From: Halothece sp. MAG
GTDB taxonomy: Bacteria > Cyanobacteriota > Cyanobacteriia > Cyanobacteriales > Rubidibacteraceae
Length of the DNA: 6,016 nt
Assembly: GCA_018610095.1 (NCBI GenBank)
Contig: JAHEOB010000376.1
Location: 1-6,016 of the forward strand
Reading direction: 5' to 3'
Shown here: piece by piece, positions 1-4,767 of the stretch
Position numbering within the stretch: the first letter of the stretch is position 1
How the letters are laid out: each line of letters opens with the position of its first letter
The notes under the pieces: generated by a model
Told to the model about the DNA's origin: nothing
The model's database searches: none
Seen by the model: the letters and a program-made list of their open reading frames with translations, nothing else
Program-made: the position numbers and the translations under genes

Positions 1-136
1 ATGACGGTCAGTTGGATGATGGCAAAAGTTCCTCATCCAAACGGCGAACTCCCGTTACCTTATCTGTCCTTTGGAAGGATAAGGAAGCCCCGACTACAGC
101 GACGTAAGGAGCTTAGTCGAGGGTGAGTTCACTATA
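1..136 (+). other. Structured leader / left-end region upstream of tnpB1
   Basis: This stretch holds a chain of stem-loops and no recognisable gene. Perfect or near-perfect stems are: 12-19 with 33-40 (TTGGATGA/TCATCCAA, extended inward by GG 21-22 with CC 31-32); 40-44 with 52-56 (AACGG/CCGTT); 67-71 with 75-79 (TCCTT/AAGGA); and 88-96 with 114-123 (CCC CGACTA against TAGTCG-A-GGG, one bulged A). The last stem encloses a motif shared with the other TnpB element (96-111). Two plus-strand frames are open from the window edge: one from base 1 to a TGA at 124-126, the other from base 3 to a TAA at 105-107. Either could be the 3' end of a disrupted gene, but I recognise neither product. The regular hairpins fit an IS200/IS605-type left end or structured 5' leader better than coding sequence. 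The outer edge of the element cannot be fixed. Confidence 0.5.
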
Positions 137-141
137 GTGAA
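128..141. promoter_or_regulatory. Perfect 14-bp palindrome before tnpB1
   Basis: TTCACTA at 128-134 is followed directly by its reverse complement TAGTGAA at 135-141. The palindrome contains a -10-like TATAGT (133-138), but no convincing -35 sits 16-18 bp upstream. It covers the alternative GTG start at 137 and ends 13 bp before the preferred ATG at 155. It could be an operator for a dimeric regulator or a short hairpin limiting tnpB1 translation. Its function is inferred from symmetry and position only. Confidence 0.3.
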
Positions 142-154
142 AACTTTGGAAACG

Positions 155-1327
155 ATGGAACAGACATTAACCCTAGTAATCAAGCTGAATGTAGAACCTG
201 AGCAATCTTCTCAACTTGAGGAAACTGCCCAGGCTTTTGCTGATGCTTGTAACTGGATTAATGATAATATAAACCATCGTCTTACCAATAGAAACTCCCT
301 TCAAGCTGTTTGTTACAACGATGTTAAAGAAAAATTTGGATTAAAGGCTAACCATATTATTCGTGCTTGCGCCAGAGTTGCTTCTAATCGGAAAACAGCC
401 AAATATAAAGGTCGGAAAGTTAAAGGCTTCAAACCTACTTCTTTTGACTGTGATGGCAGGACTTTTTCTTTTCGAGAGAAGGATTGGACAGTTAGTATAG
501 CAACCCTCAATAAAAGATTAAGATTACCTTTAAGAGCTAGTGGCTACCATAAGGGTAAGTTGTCAGGGCATAAGCCAACGTCTGCTCAAATCTGTAAACA
601 TCGAGATAATCAATGGTATTGCCATATCCAAATAACCATGGATTGTCCCAATCCAAAAGAAACAGACAAAGTAATTGGAGTAGATTTTGGCAGACGGGAA
701 ATAGCTAGAACATCTACCAATCAAGGATGGAATGGTAAAGAAATCCAACAAAAAAGAGATAAATTCTCTAAGGTAAGAGCCTCTCTCCAAAAGAAAGCGT
801 CTAAAGGCACAAGATCATCCCGCAGAAGATGTCGGGAAGTCTTGAAACGGTTATCTGGACGTGAGAAGAGGTATCAAAAGTGGATAAACCACAACATTAG
901 TAAGGCTATTATCTCGGAAGCGAATCAAACTAACTCCTTAGTGGCAATCGAGGATTTAAGTGGAATTAGAGAGCGTACTAATCAAAAGCCTAGAAACAAA
1001 ACCGAAAGAAGACGGTCTAATAATTGGGCTTTTTATCAGTTAAGAACTTTTCTGGAATATAAAGGAATTAAAGAGGGAGTGAAAGTAGTTACCATCCCTC
1101 CAGCTTATACCAGCCAGACTTGCCACTGTTGTAACCGTATTGGAATTAGAAGTAACAAGAATTTTAAGTGTTCTAACTCTAATTGTGGTTGGGAAGGAGA
1201 TGCTGATGCTAACGCTTCGGAAATGATAGCCAAATGGGGGCGATCAATTGTAATGCGTCCTGGAGGCTCGGAGATTCTATCTTGTAGAATCGACAGGGCT
1301 ACTGAAAGCCCCATCCACATTGCGTAG
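155..1327 (+). CDS. tnpB: RNA-guided endonuclease TnpB (element 1)
   Basis: This is a TnpB (OrfB) of the IS200/IS605 group, 390 residues from the ATG at 155. Proteins of this family are omega-RNA-guided DNA nucleases that cut targets next to a short TAM and help the element survive its own excision. Numbered from the upstream GTG at 137 (add 6 to the ATG numbering), the RuvC motifs are IGVDFGRREIA (Asp183), VAIEDLSGI (Glu272) and GDADANA (Asp357). A zinc ribbon has Cys329/Cys332 and Cys345/Cys350, the second pair being CX4C rather than CX2C. A basic stretch KGTRSSRRRCRE lies between RuvC motifs I and II, as in element 2. I chose ATG 155 over GTG 137 because MEQTLTLVIKLNVE aligns with the N-terminus of the second TnpB; GTG 137 would add only six residues. 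All catalytic residues are present, so it looks functional. The last codons run through the right-end hairpin of the element. Confidence 0.9.
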   Translation: MEQTLTLVIKLNVEPEQSSQLEETAQAFADACNWINDNINHRLTNRNSLQAVCYNDVKEKFGLKANHIIRACARVASNRKTAKYKGRKVKGFKPTSFDCDGRTFSFREKDWTVSIATLNKRLRLPLRASGYHKGKLSGHKPTSAQICKHRDNQWYCHIQITMDCPNPKETDKVIGVDFGRREIARTSTNQGWNGKEIQQKRDKFSKVRASLQKKASKGTRSSRRRCREVLKRLSGREKRYQKWINHNISKAIISEANQTNSLVAIEDLSGIRERTNQKPRNKTERRRSNNWAFYQLRTFLEYKGIKEGVKVVTIPPAYTSQTCHCCNRIGIRSNKNFKCSNSNCGWEGDADANASEMIAKWGRSIVMRPGGSEILSCRIDRATESPIHIA

Positions 1328-1348
1328 CAATTGGGTGGGGAAGTTTAC
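1259..1348 (+). ncRNA. Predicted omega RNA scaffold, element 1
   Basis: The 3' end of tnpB1 and the following 21 nt form a structured region resembling the guide-RNA scaffold that overlaps tnpB 3' ends in this family. Parts shared with element 2 in the same order are CCTGGAGGC (1259-1267), AGGGCTACTGAAAGC (1295-1309), a terminal-hairpin apex GCGTAGC (1322-1328) and AGTTTAC (1342-1348). Stems seen: GATTCTA/TAGAATC (1273-1279 with 1285-1291); GGGCT/AGCCC (1296-1300 with 1307-1311), which competes with the next; and the terminal hairpin CCCCATCC/GGGTGGGG (1309-1316 with 1333-1340) capped by ATTGC-GTA-GCAAT. By family logic the guide begins at 1349 and reads TTAAGTTTATTGATG, which is antisense to the TPR gene end. 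The 5' end of the RNA is unknown. Confidence 0.5.
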
Positions 1349-2031
1349 TTAAGTTTATTGATGCTGTCTTGCACCGTTTGATAGAGTTCTTGTTTACCTT
1401 GGTTTTGGTAAAGTTCTGCTGCAGTTTCTAAATCGGTAATCGCATCATCTTTATTCCCTAAAGCTGCTTTGGTAATCCCTCGATTGGCATAGGCATCTCC
1501 TAATTCCGAATTTAATTCAATCGCTTGCGTATAATCAGCAATTGCTTGTTGCAATTTTCCTTGCTTCATTTTGGCAATGCCGCGATTCAGATAAATGGTT
1601 TCGTTATTAGGGGCTAATTCAATGGCGCGATCATAGTCAGCGACAGCTTGTTCATAGTTCCCTAGTTCCGTTTTTGCAACAGCGCGATCGTAATACGCTC
1701 GAACTTTATCAGGATTTAATTCGATGACTTTACTATAATCGGCAATGGCTTGGTCTAACTCTCCTAATTTTAAGTGACTAATACCAAGGAGATAGTAAGC
1801 GCGATCGGGCTGTTCCACTTCTTGCTGGATGGCTTCATTTAAAGCGTCAATGGCAGCTTGATAATTACCTTGTTCATAGGCTTCCACGCCTTGCTTAAAA
1901 CGACTGGATTCAGTGGTTGCCCAACTAGCTTGGGCAGGGATCAAACTGCTAAAGACGATCATTAGCGGTAGTGCCAGGATTAACAGATGGGAAAATACTT
2001 GAGTTATTGAAAATTGATTTGGTTTCATCAT
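1345..2031 (-). CDS. Exported tetratricopeptide-repeat (TPR) protein
   Basis: This 228-residue protein begins with a typical Sec signal peptide: a short polar start, a hydrophobic core at about residues 16-30 (LILALPLMIVFSSL), then AQASWA, giving likely cleavage after residue 35 or 38. The rest is five consecutive TPR units of 34 residues, at about 42-75, 76-109, 110-143, 144-177 and 178-211. Each carries the usual alternation (for example AYYLLGISHLKLGELDQAIADYSKVIELNP), and a capping helix follows. TPR arrays bind protein partners; the partner here is unknown, and export suggests a periplasmic, thylakoid-lumen or envelope role. The two adjacent ATGs (2031 and 2028) are equivalent, and upstream there is only a weak AAGAGA ribosome site. 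The TAA stop lies within the terminal AGTTTAC of TnpB element 1, so the last residues may have been altered by that insertion. The C-terminal shape nevertheless looks close to complete. Confidence 0.85.
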   Translation of the reverse strand: MMKPNQFSITQVFSHLLILALPLMIVFSSLIPAQASWATTESSRFKQGVEAYEQGNYQAAIDALNEAIQQEVEQPDRAYYLLGISHLKLGELDQAIADYSKVIELNPDKVRAYYDRAVAKTELGNYEQAVADYDRAIELAPNNETIYLNRGIAKMKQGKLQQAIADYTQAIELNSELGDAYANRGITKAALGNKDDAITDLETAAELYQNQGKQELYQTVQDSINKLK

Positions 2032-2054
2032 TGTCTCTTTTGCTTGCTTGGTTA

Positions 2055-2065
2055 TGAGTGACTCA
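2055..2065. promoter_or_regulatory. Palindrome TGAGT-G-ACTCA upstream of the TPR gene
   Basis: TGAGT (2055-2059) and ACTCA (2061-2065) form an 11-bp odd palindrome. It lies between the end of TnpB element 2 (2070) and the TPR start (2031). It is one of very few sequences left in that 38-bp gap where a TPR operator could sit, and it also falls inside the predicted 20-nt guide of element 2. No clear -10/-35 pair accompanies it. Confidence 0.2.
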
Positions 2066-2069
2066 CACC

Positions 2070-2194
2070 GTAAACTACGTCTTGCCGCTACGCTGAGCGA
2101 GACGCTTTCAGCAGCCCTGAGTTGTCAAACAAGAAAAGAGCTGAACATACTTGTTGTTCAAACTCAACTTACAAGACAAGCCCGTGCCTCCAGG
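2070..2194 (-). ncRNA. Predicted omega RNA scaffold, element 2
   Basis: On the minus strand this spans CCTGGAGGC (2194-2186), AGGGCTGCTGAAAGC (2118-2104), a terminal hairpin (AGACG 2100-2104 with CGTCT 2078-2082, inner AGCG 2096-2099 with CGCT 2086-2089) and the terminus AGTTTAC (2076-2070). The same blocks occur in the same order in element 1, although the sequence between them has diverged and is longer here. Additional possible pairs are AGTTG with CAACT and TGAAC with GTTCA in the middle section. The terminal hairpin sequence differs between the elements while its pairing is kept, which supports an RNA role. The guide would start at 2069 and run into the TPR leader on the TPR sense strand, reading GGTGTGAGTCACTCATAACC. 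The 5' end is not determined. Confidence 0.5.
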
Positions 2195-3295
2195 CGAGTT
2201 TACAAGTCGCCCCAATGCTGCTATGTTCTCTGCCCCGTTTATATCGGAATCAATCTTATTTCCGCAGTTATTACAAGAAAATCGTTTCCCTTTTCGTTCT
2301 CCAATATGGAGACAATGAGAACAAGTTTTGGAAGTGTATGCAGGGTTTACAAAAACAAGTTTCACCCCTTCCAATAAAGATTTGTAAGTAAGAAACTGCC
2401 TTAACTGATAGAACGCCCAATTATTACCGAGACGTTTATCTTTCTTACTTCTAGGTTGTTGGTTGGTACGCTCCCTAATTCCAGTCAAATCCTCTAGGAC
2501 AATGACAAGATTATTAGTCGCAGCATTATTAACTAATAACCGACTAATGTTGTGATTAATCCATTTCTGAAAGCGTTTCTCCTTGCCCGACAACCGTTGC
2601 AGAAGTTCACGACAGCGCCGCCTTGAACTTCTTGTGCCTTTCGTGGCTTTTCGTTGCAGAACCGCCCTCATTTTGGAATAATGGTTTCGTTTATCCGTTA
2701 TTTTTCTTCCCGACCATGATTCTCCCTCTGATGTGGTTGCAATATCAGTACGCCCTAAATCGACACCTAAAACCTGATCCGATTCTTCTGTTTCAGGTAT
2801 TGACTGCTCAAGTTGGATATGGATGTAATATGTTCCATCCTTTCTTTTTACGAGTGTTGCTGATGTAGGGTTGCTCCCTTTCAGTAAATGTCGTTGGTAA
2901 TTTCCAATTAGCAATTCTAACCGAGGACGGGAATTTAGTAACTTAATCGAAACCGTCCAATCCTTTTCTCTAAAACTAAATATCCTGCCATCATAGTTAG
3001 CTGAAGTAGCAGAAAACTTTTTAACTGGTTTATTGTTCTCCTTAGCTGTTTTACGATTGGCACAAACCCGTCTCACCGCTTGGATAGCAAGATTAGCTGA
3101 TAACCCAAATTTAGTCCGAACCTCCTTATAAACCAAGGACTGCATTGCAGTCTTATTAGCTAACGTTGGAGGCGTATTCTGATTAATCCACTGGCATGCA
3201 GAACTGAACGCCAACAAAGTATCGTCAATCTCTTTGGCGACATCTTGATCAACCTTCAATTTGCAAGCAACAGTTATAGTTTGGGTTTCAGCCAT
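2108..3295 (-). CDS. tnpB: RNA-guided endonuclease TnpB (element 2)
   Basis: A second IS200/IS605-type TnpB, 395 residues from the ATG at 3295 (MAETQTITVACKLKVD). RuvC residues are in place: VLGVDLGRTDIA (Asp179), IVLEDLTGI (Glu268) and IDSDINGAEN (Asp351). The zinc ribbon is CX2C (Cys325, Cys328) plus CX2C (Cys341, Cys344). The central basic block KGTRSSRRRCRE, then RLSGKEKRFQKWINHNIS, then GIRERTNQ, closely matches tnpB1, so both belong to one subfamily, yet they differ throughout and are not recent duplicates. The frame stays open upstream to 3487, but that extension overlaps the sulfurtransferase gene in another frame and has no counterpart in tnpB1, so I reject it. A promoter-like pair (3346-3351 and 3323-3328) precedes this start by a short leader with no clear Shine-Dalgarno. 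The stop falls inside the predicted guide-RNA scaffold. Confidence 0.9.
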   Translation of the reverse strand: MAETQTITVACKLKVDQDVAKEIDDTLLAFSSACQWINQNTPPTLANKTAMQSLVYKEVRTKFGLSANLAIQAVRRVCANRKTAKENNKPVKKFSATSANYDGRIFSFREKDWTVSIKLLNSRPRLELLIGNYQRHLLKGSNPTSATLVKRKDGTYYIHIQLEQSIPETEESDQVLGVDLGRTDIATTSEGESWSGRKITDKRNHYSKMRAVLQRKATKGTRSSRRRCRELLQRLSGKEKRFQKWINHNISRLLVNNAATNNLVIVLEDLTGIRERTNQQPRSKKDKRLGNNWAFYQLRQFLTYKSLLEGVKLVFVNPAYTSKTCSHCLHIGERKGKRFSCNNCGNKIDSDINGAENIAALGRLVNSPGGTGLSCKLSLNNKYVQLFSCLTTQGC

Positions 3296-3317
3296 GTCTG
3301 TTTTCAATAGGTGAATA

Positions 3318-3351
3318 TGCCAATTATAATTTGTTTGGCAATTTTTGACTA
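3318..3351 (-). promoter_or_regulatory. Putative tnpB2 promoter with overlapping inverted repeat
   Basis: On the minus strand TAGTCA (3351-3346, four of six matches to TTGACA) is followed after exactly 17 bp by a perfect TATAAT (3328-3323), predicting transcription from about 3316 and a leader of about 20 nt. An inverted repeat TGCCAA-N11-TTGGCA (3318-3323 with 3335-3340) covers the spacer and overlaps one base of the -10 box. This is a position where a repressor dimer would block polymerase. The regulator is unknown. Confidence 0.4.
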
Positions 3352-3371
3352 TCGAAGTCTCAAATGGCCCG

Positions 3372-4268
3372 CTATCCCTCCTTACCCCGCTGTCGCTGAG
3401 GGTTAGGACTCCCGCGATTTGGTTGATTCTTGTCGCTTTCAAGATAGGAACACCAATCACTCCAACTCCCAGCATATAACTTGGCATTAGGAAGTTGGGC
3501 TAAATGGAGAGATAATAAATTGACACAAGCAGTTACCCCTGATCCGCAATAAACAATTTTTTCTTGATTTTCCCCAATATTTTCGGCTAACCAGCGTTTC
3601 CGTTGTTCCTGAGGTGGATATAACTGATTAGATTGATCGCTAACTTCTTTCCAAGGAAAATTAATCGCCCCAGGAATATGCCCTGCAACGGGATCAATGG
3701 GTTCTCGTTCTCCCCGATAACGATCCGCATCCCGAGAGTCGATAATAACGGCGTTGGGATCGCTTTGACGGGCTTTAACCCCTTCCATATCTACCACCCA
3801 ATCTTGTCGCGGTTGCGGGGTAAATTGCCCCGTTTGAGGCGAGGGAAATTCTGTACTTATAGGATACCCTGCATTTTGCCAAGCACGCCAACCCCCATTG
3901 AGTACCGCAACCCGATCATGGCCGAAATATCGCAATAACCACCATAATCGTGCTGCAAAAGCAAAACGAGAATCATCATACGCCACAATTTGAGTTTGGT
4001 TGAAATGAATGCCTATGTTTTCTAATTTTTGGGCGAATGTCTCAGGATGGGGAAGGGGATGTCGCCCGCCATGTTTTTGCACTGGGGAGGATAAGTCTTG
4101 ATTGAGATCAAGGTAAAAGGCACCTGGGATATGACGTTGTTCATATTGCTGCCTTCCGACATTGGGATCACTTAATTCAAAACGACAGTCAATCACTACC
4201 AAATTGGGATCGTGCAGATGCTGGAATAGCCAATCCACAGAAACAATTGATTCCATAATCGTTGCCAT
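3372..4268 (-). CDS. sseA: 3-mercaptopyruvate/thiosulfate sulfurtransferase
   Basis: This two-domain rhodanese-fold enzyme transfers sulfane sulfur from 3-mercaptopyruvate or thiosulfate to thiophilic acceptors through a cysteine persulfide. The inactive N-terminal rhodanese domain spans about residues 8-135 (VSVDWLFQHL, VVIDCRF, HIPGAFYLDL, AYDDSRFAFAARLWWLLRYFG, VAVLNGGWRAW). The catalytic domain spans about 155-280, with VIIDSRDADRYRGE, HIPGAINFPW and the active-site loop CGSGVTA (Cys241). That loop is of the mercaptopyruvate rather than the classical rhodanese type. The ATG at 4268 is used; an ATG four codons later (4256) is equally plausible and neither has a clear ribosome site. The normal end is near AGSWSDWCSYLES. 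The final residues, about RGSPNPQRQRGKEG, are translated from the left end of TnpB element 2, which also supplies the TAG stop. The fold should be intact, so the enzyme is probably functional. The gene symbol rests on family resemblance only. Confidence 0.88.
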   Translation of the reverse strand: MATIMESIVSVDWLFQHLHDPNLVVIDCRFELSDPNVGRQQYEQRHIPGAFYLDLNQDLSSPVQKHGGRHPLPHPETFAQKLENIGIHFNQTQIVAYDDSRFAFAARLWWLLRYFGHDRVAVLNGGWRAWQNAGYPISTEFPSPQTGQFTPQPRQDWVVDMEGVKARQSDPNAVIIDSRDADRYRGEREPIDPVAGHIPGAINFPWKEVSDQSNQLYPPQEQRKRWLAENIGENQEKIVYCGSGVTACVNLLSLHLAQLPNAKLYAGSWSDWCSYLESDKNQPNRGSPNPQRQRGKEG

Positions 4269-4424
4269 TTTTAATTGAACGCTTTATAATAGATTGTAGT
4301 ACCATCGGGAGGATGGGAATTAACGCTTGAGGAGCTAGTTGAAAGACTAGGATAGCACTGCGAATAGCATGTGCGCCCAAGAAGTCACCTAAGGTGGCAC
4401 TCCACTCATCTTTTGTTTAACCAC

Positions 4425-4457
4425 AAGCGCATTAATTTTTTAATTAGTCAAGCGCTT
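4425..4457. repeat. Interrupted inverted repeat AAGCGC..TAATT/AATTA..GCGCTT
   Basis: AAGCGC (4425-4430) pairs with GCGCTT (4452-4457), and inside it TAATT (4433-4437) pairs with AATTA (4442-4446) around TTTT. The unequal internal gaps (2 and 5 nt) give a bulged 11-bp hairpin. It could be an operator or structured leader upstream of the sulfurtransferase, or a weak terminator. No T-run follows on either strand. Confidence 0.3.
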
Positions 4458-4537
4458 AACTCTGTGCTAAAATAAAAGTATCCCCCTCACCTTCTCCCCC
4501 TTACTCCCCAGTTTGGGGGAATCACCCCATCTCCCCC

Positions 4538-4566
4538 TCCCCCCTCCCATTGGGACGGAGGGGGGA
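4538..4566. repeat. Strong GC-rich stem-loop in C-rich tract
   Basis: TCCCCCCTCC (4538-4547) and GGAGGGGGGA (4557-4566) form a perfect 10-bp stem with a 9-nt loop. It ends a tract of repeated CTCCCC blocks from about 4482, which also holds CCCCA/TGGGG (4506-4510 with 4514-4518). There is no following T-run, so intrinsic termination is doubtful. Such C-rich hairpin tracts may be dispersed intergenic repeats. Confidence 0.4.
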
Positions 4567-4569
4567 TTC

Positions 4570-4721
4570 CTAATGAATGCCAATGGCTTGCAACGTTACA
4601 GGTTGACGGTTTTTGACTTCACCACCACTACGTCAACATAGACGACAAGATTTTGGGGATGGAGATGTTGGATCAATTGCAAGAAAGCGCGATCACTGCC
4701 TCCTCGTTGCACTTTTGTCTA
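4570..4721 (-). pseudogene. Possible frameshifted remnant of an unidentified gene
   Basis: Two minus-strand frames overlap in a way that suggests a decayed 3' gene end. Frame A is open between a TAG at 4721-4719 and a TAA at 4598-4596. From a GTG at 4712 it would give 38 residues including GGSDRAFLQLIQHLHPQN and LVVYVDVVVV. Frame B is open from 4632 to a TAG at 4572-4570 and reads GEVKNRQPVTLQAIGIH. A single frameshift between 4632 and 4600 would join them. I recognise no family, and chance open frames of this size are common. If frame A is a real small gene, it has no good ribosome site. Confidence 0.2.
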
Positions 4722-4740
4722 ATCATTAATAGAAGGAGAT

Positions 4741-4755
4741 GCTTCTTGCAGAAGC
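4741..4755 (-). terminator. Weak candidate terminator after the glycosyltransferase
   Basis: GCTTC (4741-4745) and GAAGC (4751-4755) form a 5-bp perfect stem with a 5-nt loop, starting 13 nt beyond the glycosyltransferase stop on the minus strand. No U-rich run follows, so only placement supports termination. Confidence 0.2.
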
Positions 4756-4767
4756 GGATGAATGATT

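Larger units (their letters stand above)
88..1348 (+). mobile_element. Stand-alone TnpB element 1 (IS200/IS605, IS1341-like)
   Basis: The unit consists of an imperfect left-end hairpin (88-123), tnpB (155-1327) and a structured right end closing at AGTTTAC (1342-1348). The right boundary rests on comparison with element 2: identity persists through AGTTTAC and is lost at the next base. The left boundary is approximate, because only the core ACAGCG..GTAAGGAG at 96-111 is shared with element 2. No tyrosine (Y1) or serine transposase lies in the window, so the element is of the TnpB-only kind and would depend on a TnpA elsewhere. No target-site duplication is expected for this family and none was seen. 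Its right end touches the stop codon of the convergent TPR gene. Confidence 0.6.
2070..3405 (-). mobile_element. Stand-alone TnpB element 2 (IS200/IS605, IS1341-like)
   Basis: The minus-strand unit runs from a left-end core at 3378-3393 through tnpB2 to the right-end terminus at 2070. The left-end core ACAGCGGGGTAAGGAG matches element 1 at 14 of 16 bases and sits in the loop of a CCCTC/GAGGG stem (3398-3402 with 3376-3380). The right end is fixed by the point where similarity to element 1 stops, after AGTTTAC. The exact outer left base is uncertain by some tens of bases. The left end overlaps the last codons of the sulfurtransferase gene and the right end lies 38 bp before the TPR start, so the element separates two genes on the same strand. 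No TnpA is present. Confidence 0.6.
4269..4767. other. Intergenic region between glycosyltransferase and sulfurtransferase
   Basis: About 500 bp hold no confident gene. Next to the sulfurtransferase is an AT-rich stretch with a -10-like TATTAT on the minus strand (4291-4286), but no clear -35. Small perfect inverted repeats lie at 4335-4350 (CTAGT/ACTAG) and 4386-4396 (CACCT-A-AGGTG), and a larger interrupted one at 4425-4457. Positions 4482-4566 are rich in runs of C, with one strong hairpin. Positions 4570-4721 look like a frameshifted minus-strand gene remnant. A minus-strand frame opening at TTG 4380 and overlapping the sulfurtransferase start in another frame encodes GAHAIRSAILVFQLAPQ, which I do not recognise and do not call a gene. 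Confidence 0.5.

Noticed and set aside
2048..2391. Two plus-strand open frames across the element 2 right end
   Set aside because: They lie antisense to tnpB2 and its guide-RNA region, with no coding-like motifs.
155..3295. Nuclease-dead, repressor-type TnpB derivatives
   Set aside because: Both proteins retain all three RuvC acidic residues and the zinc-ribbon cysteines, so there is no sign of catalytic loss.
88..3405. One composite transposon bounded by the two TnpB elements carrying the TPR gene
   Set aside because: No TnpA is present, the copies are diverged, and single-strand IS200/IS605 chemistry does not favour inverted-pair composites.
3296..3487. 64-codon N-terminal extension of tnpB2
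   Set aside because: It overlaps the sulfurtransferase gene in another frame and has no counterpart in tnpB1; a good start and a promoter-like pair lie at and just above 3295.
4189..4380. Minus-strand open frame of 63 codons starting at TTG 4380
   Set aside because: It overlaps the sulfurtransferase start in another frame, has no ribosome site and no recognisable family; it is kept only as a note in the intergenic entry.
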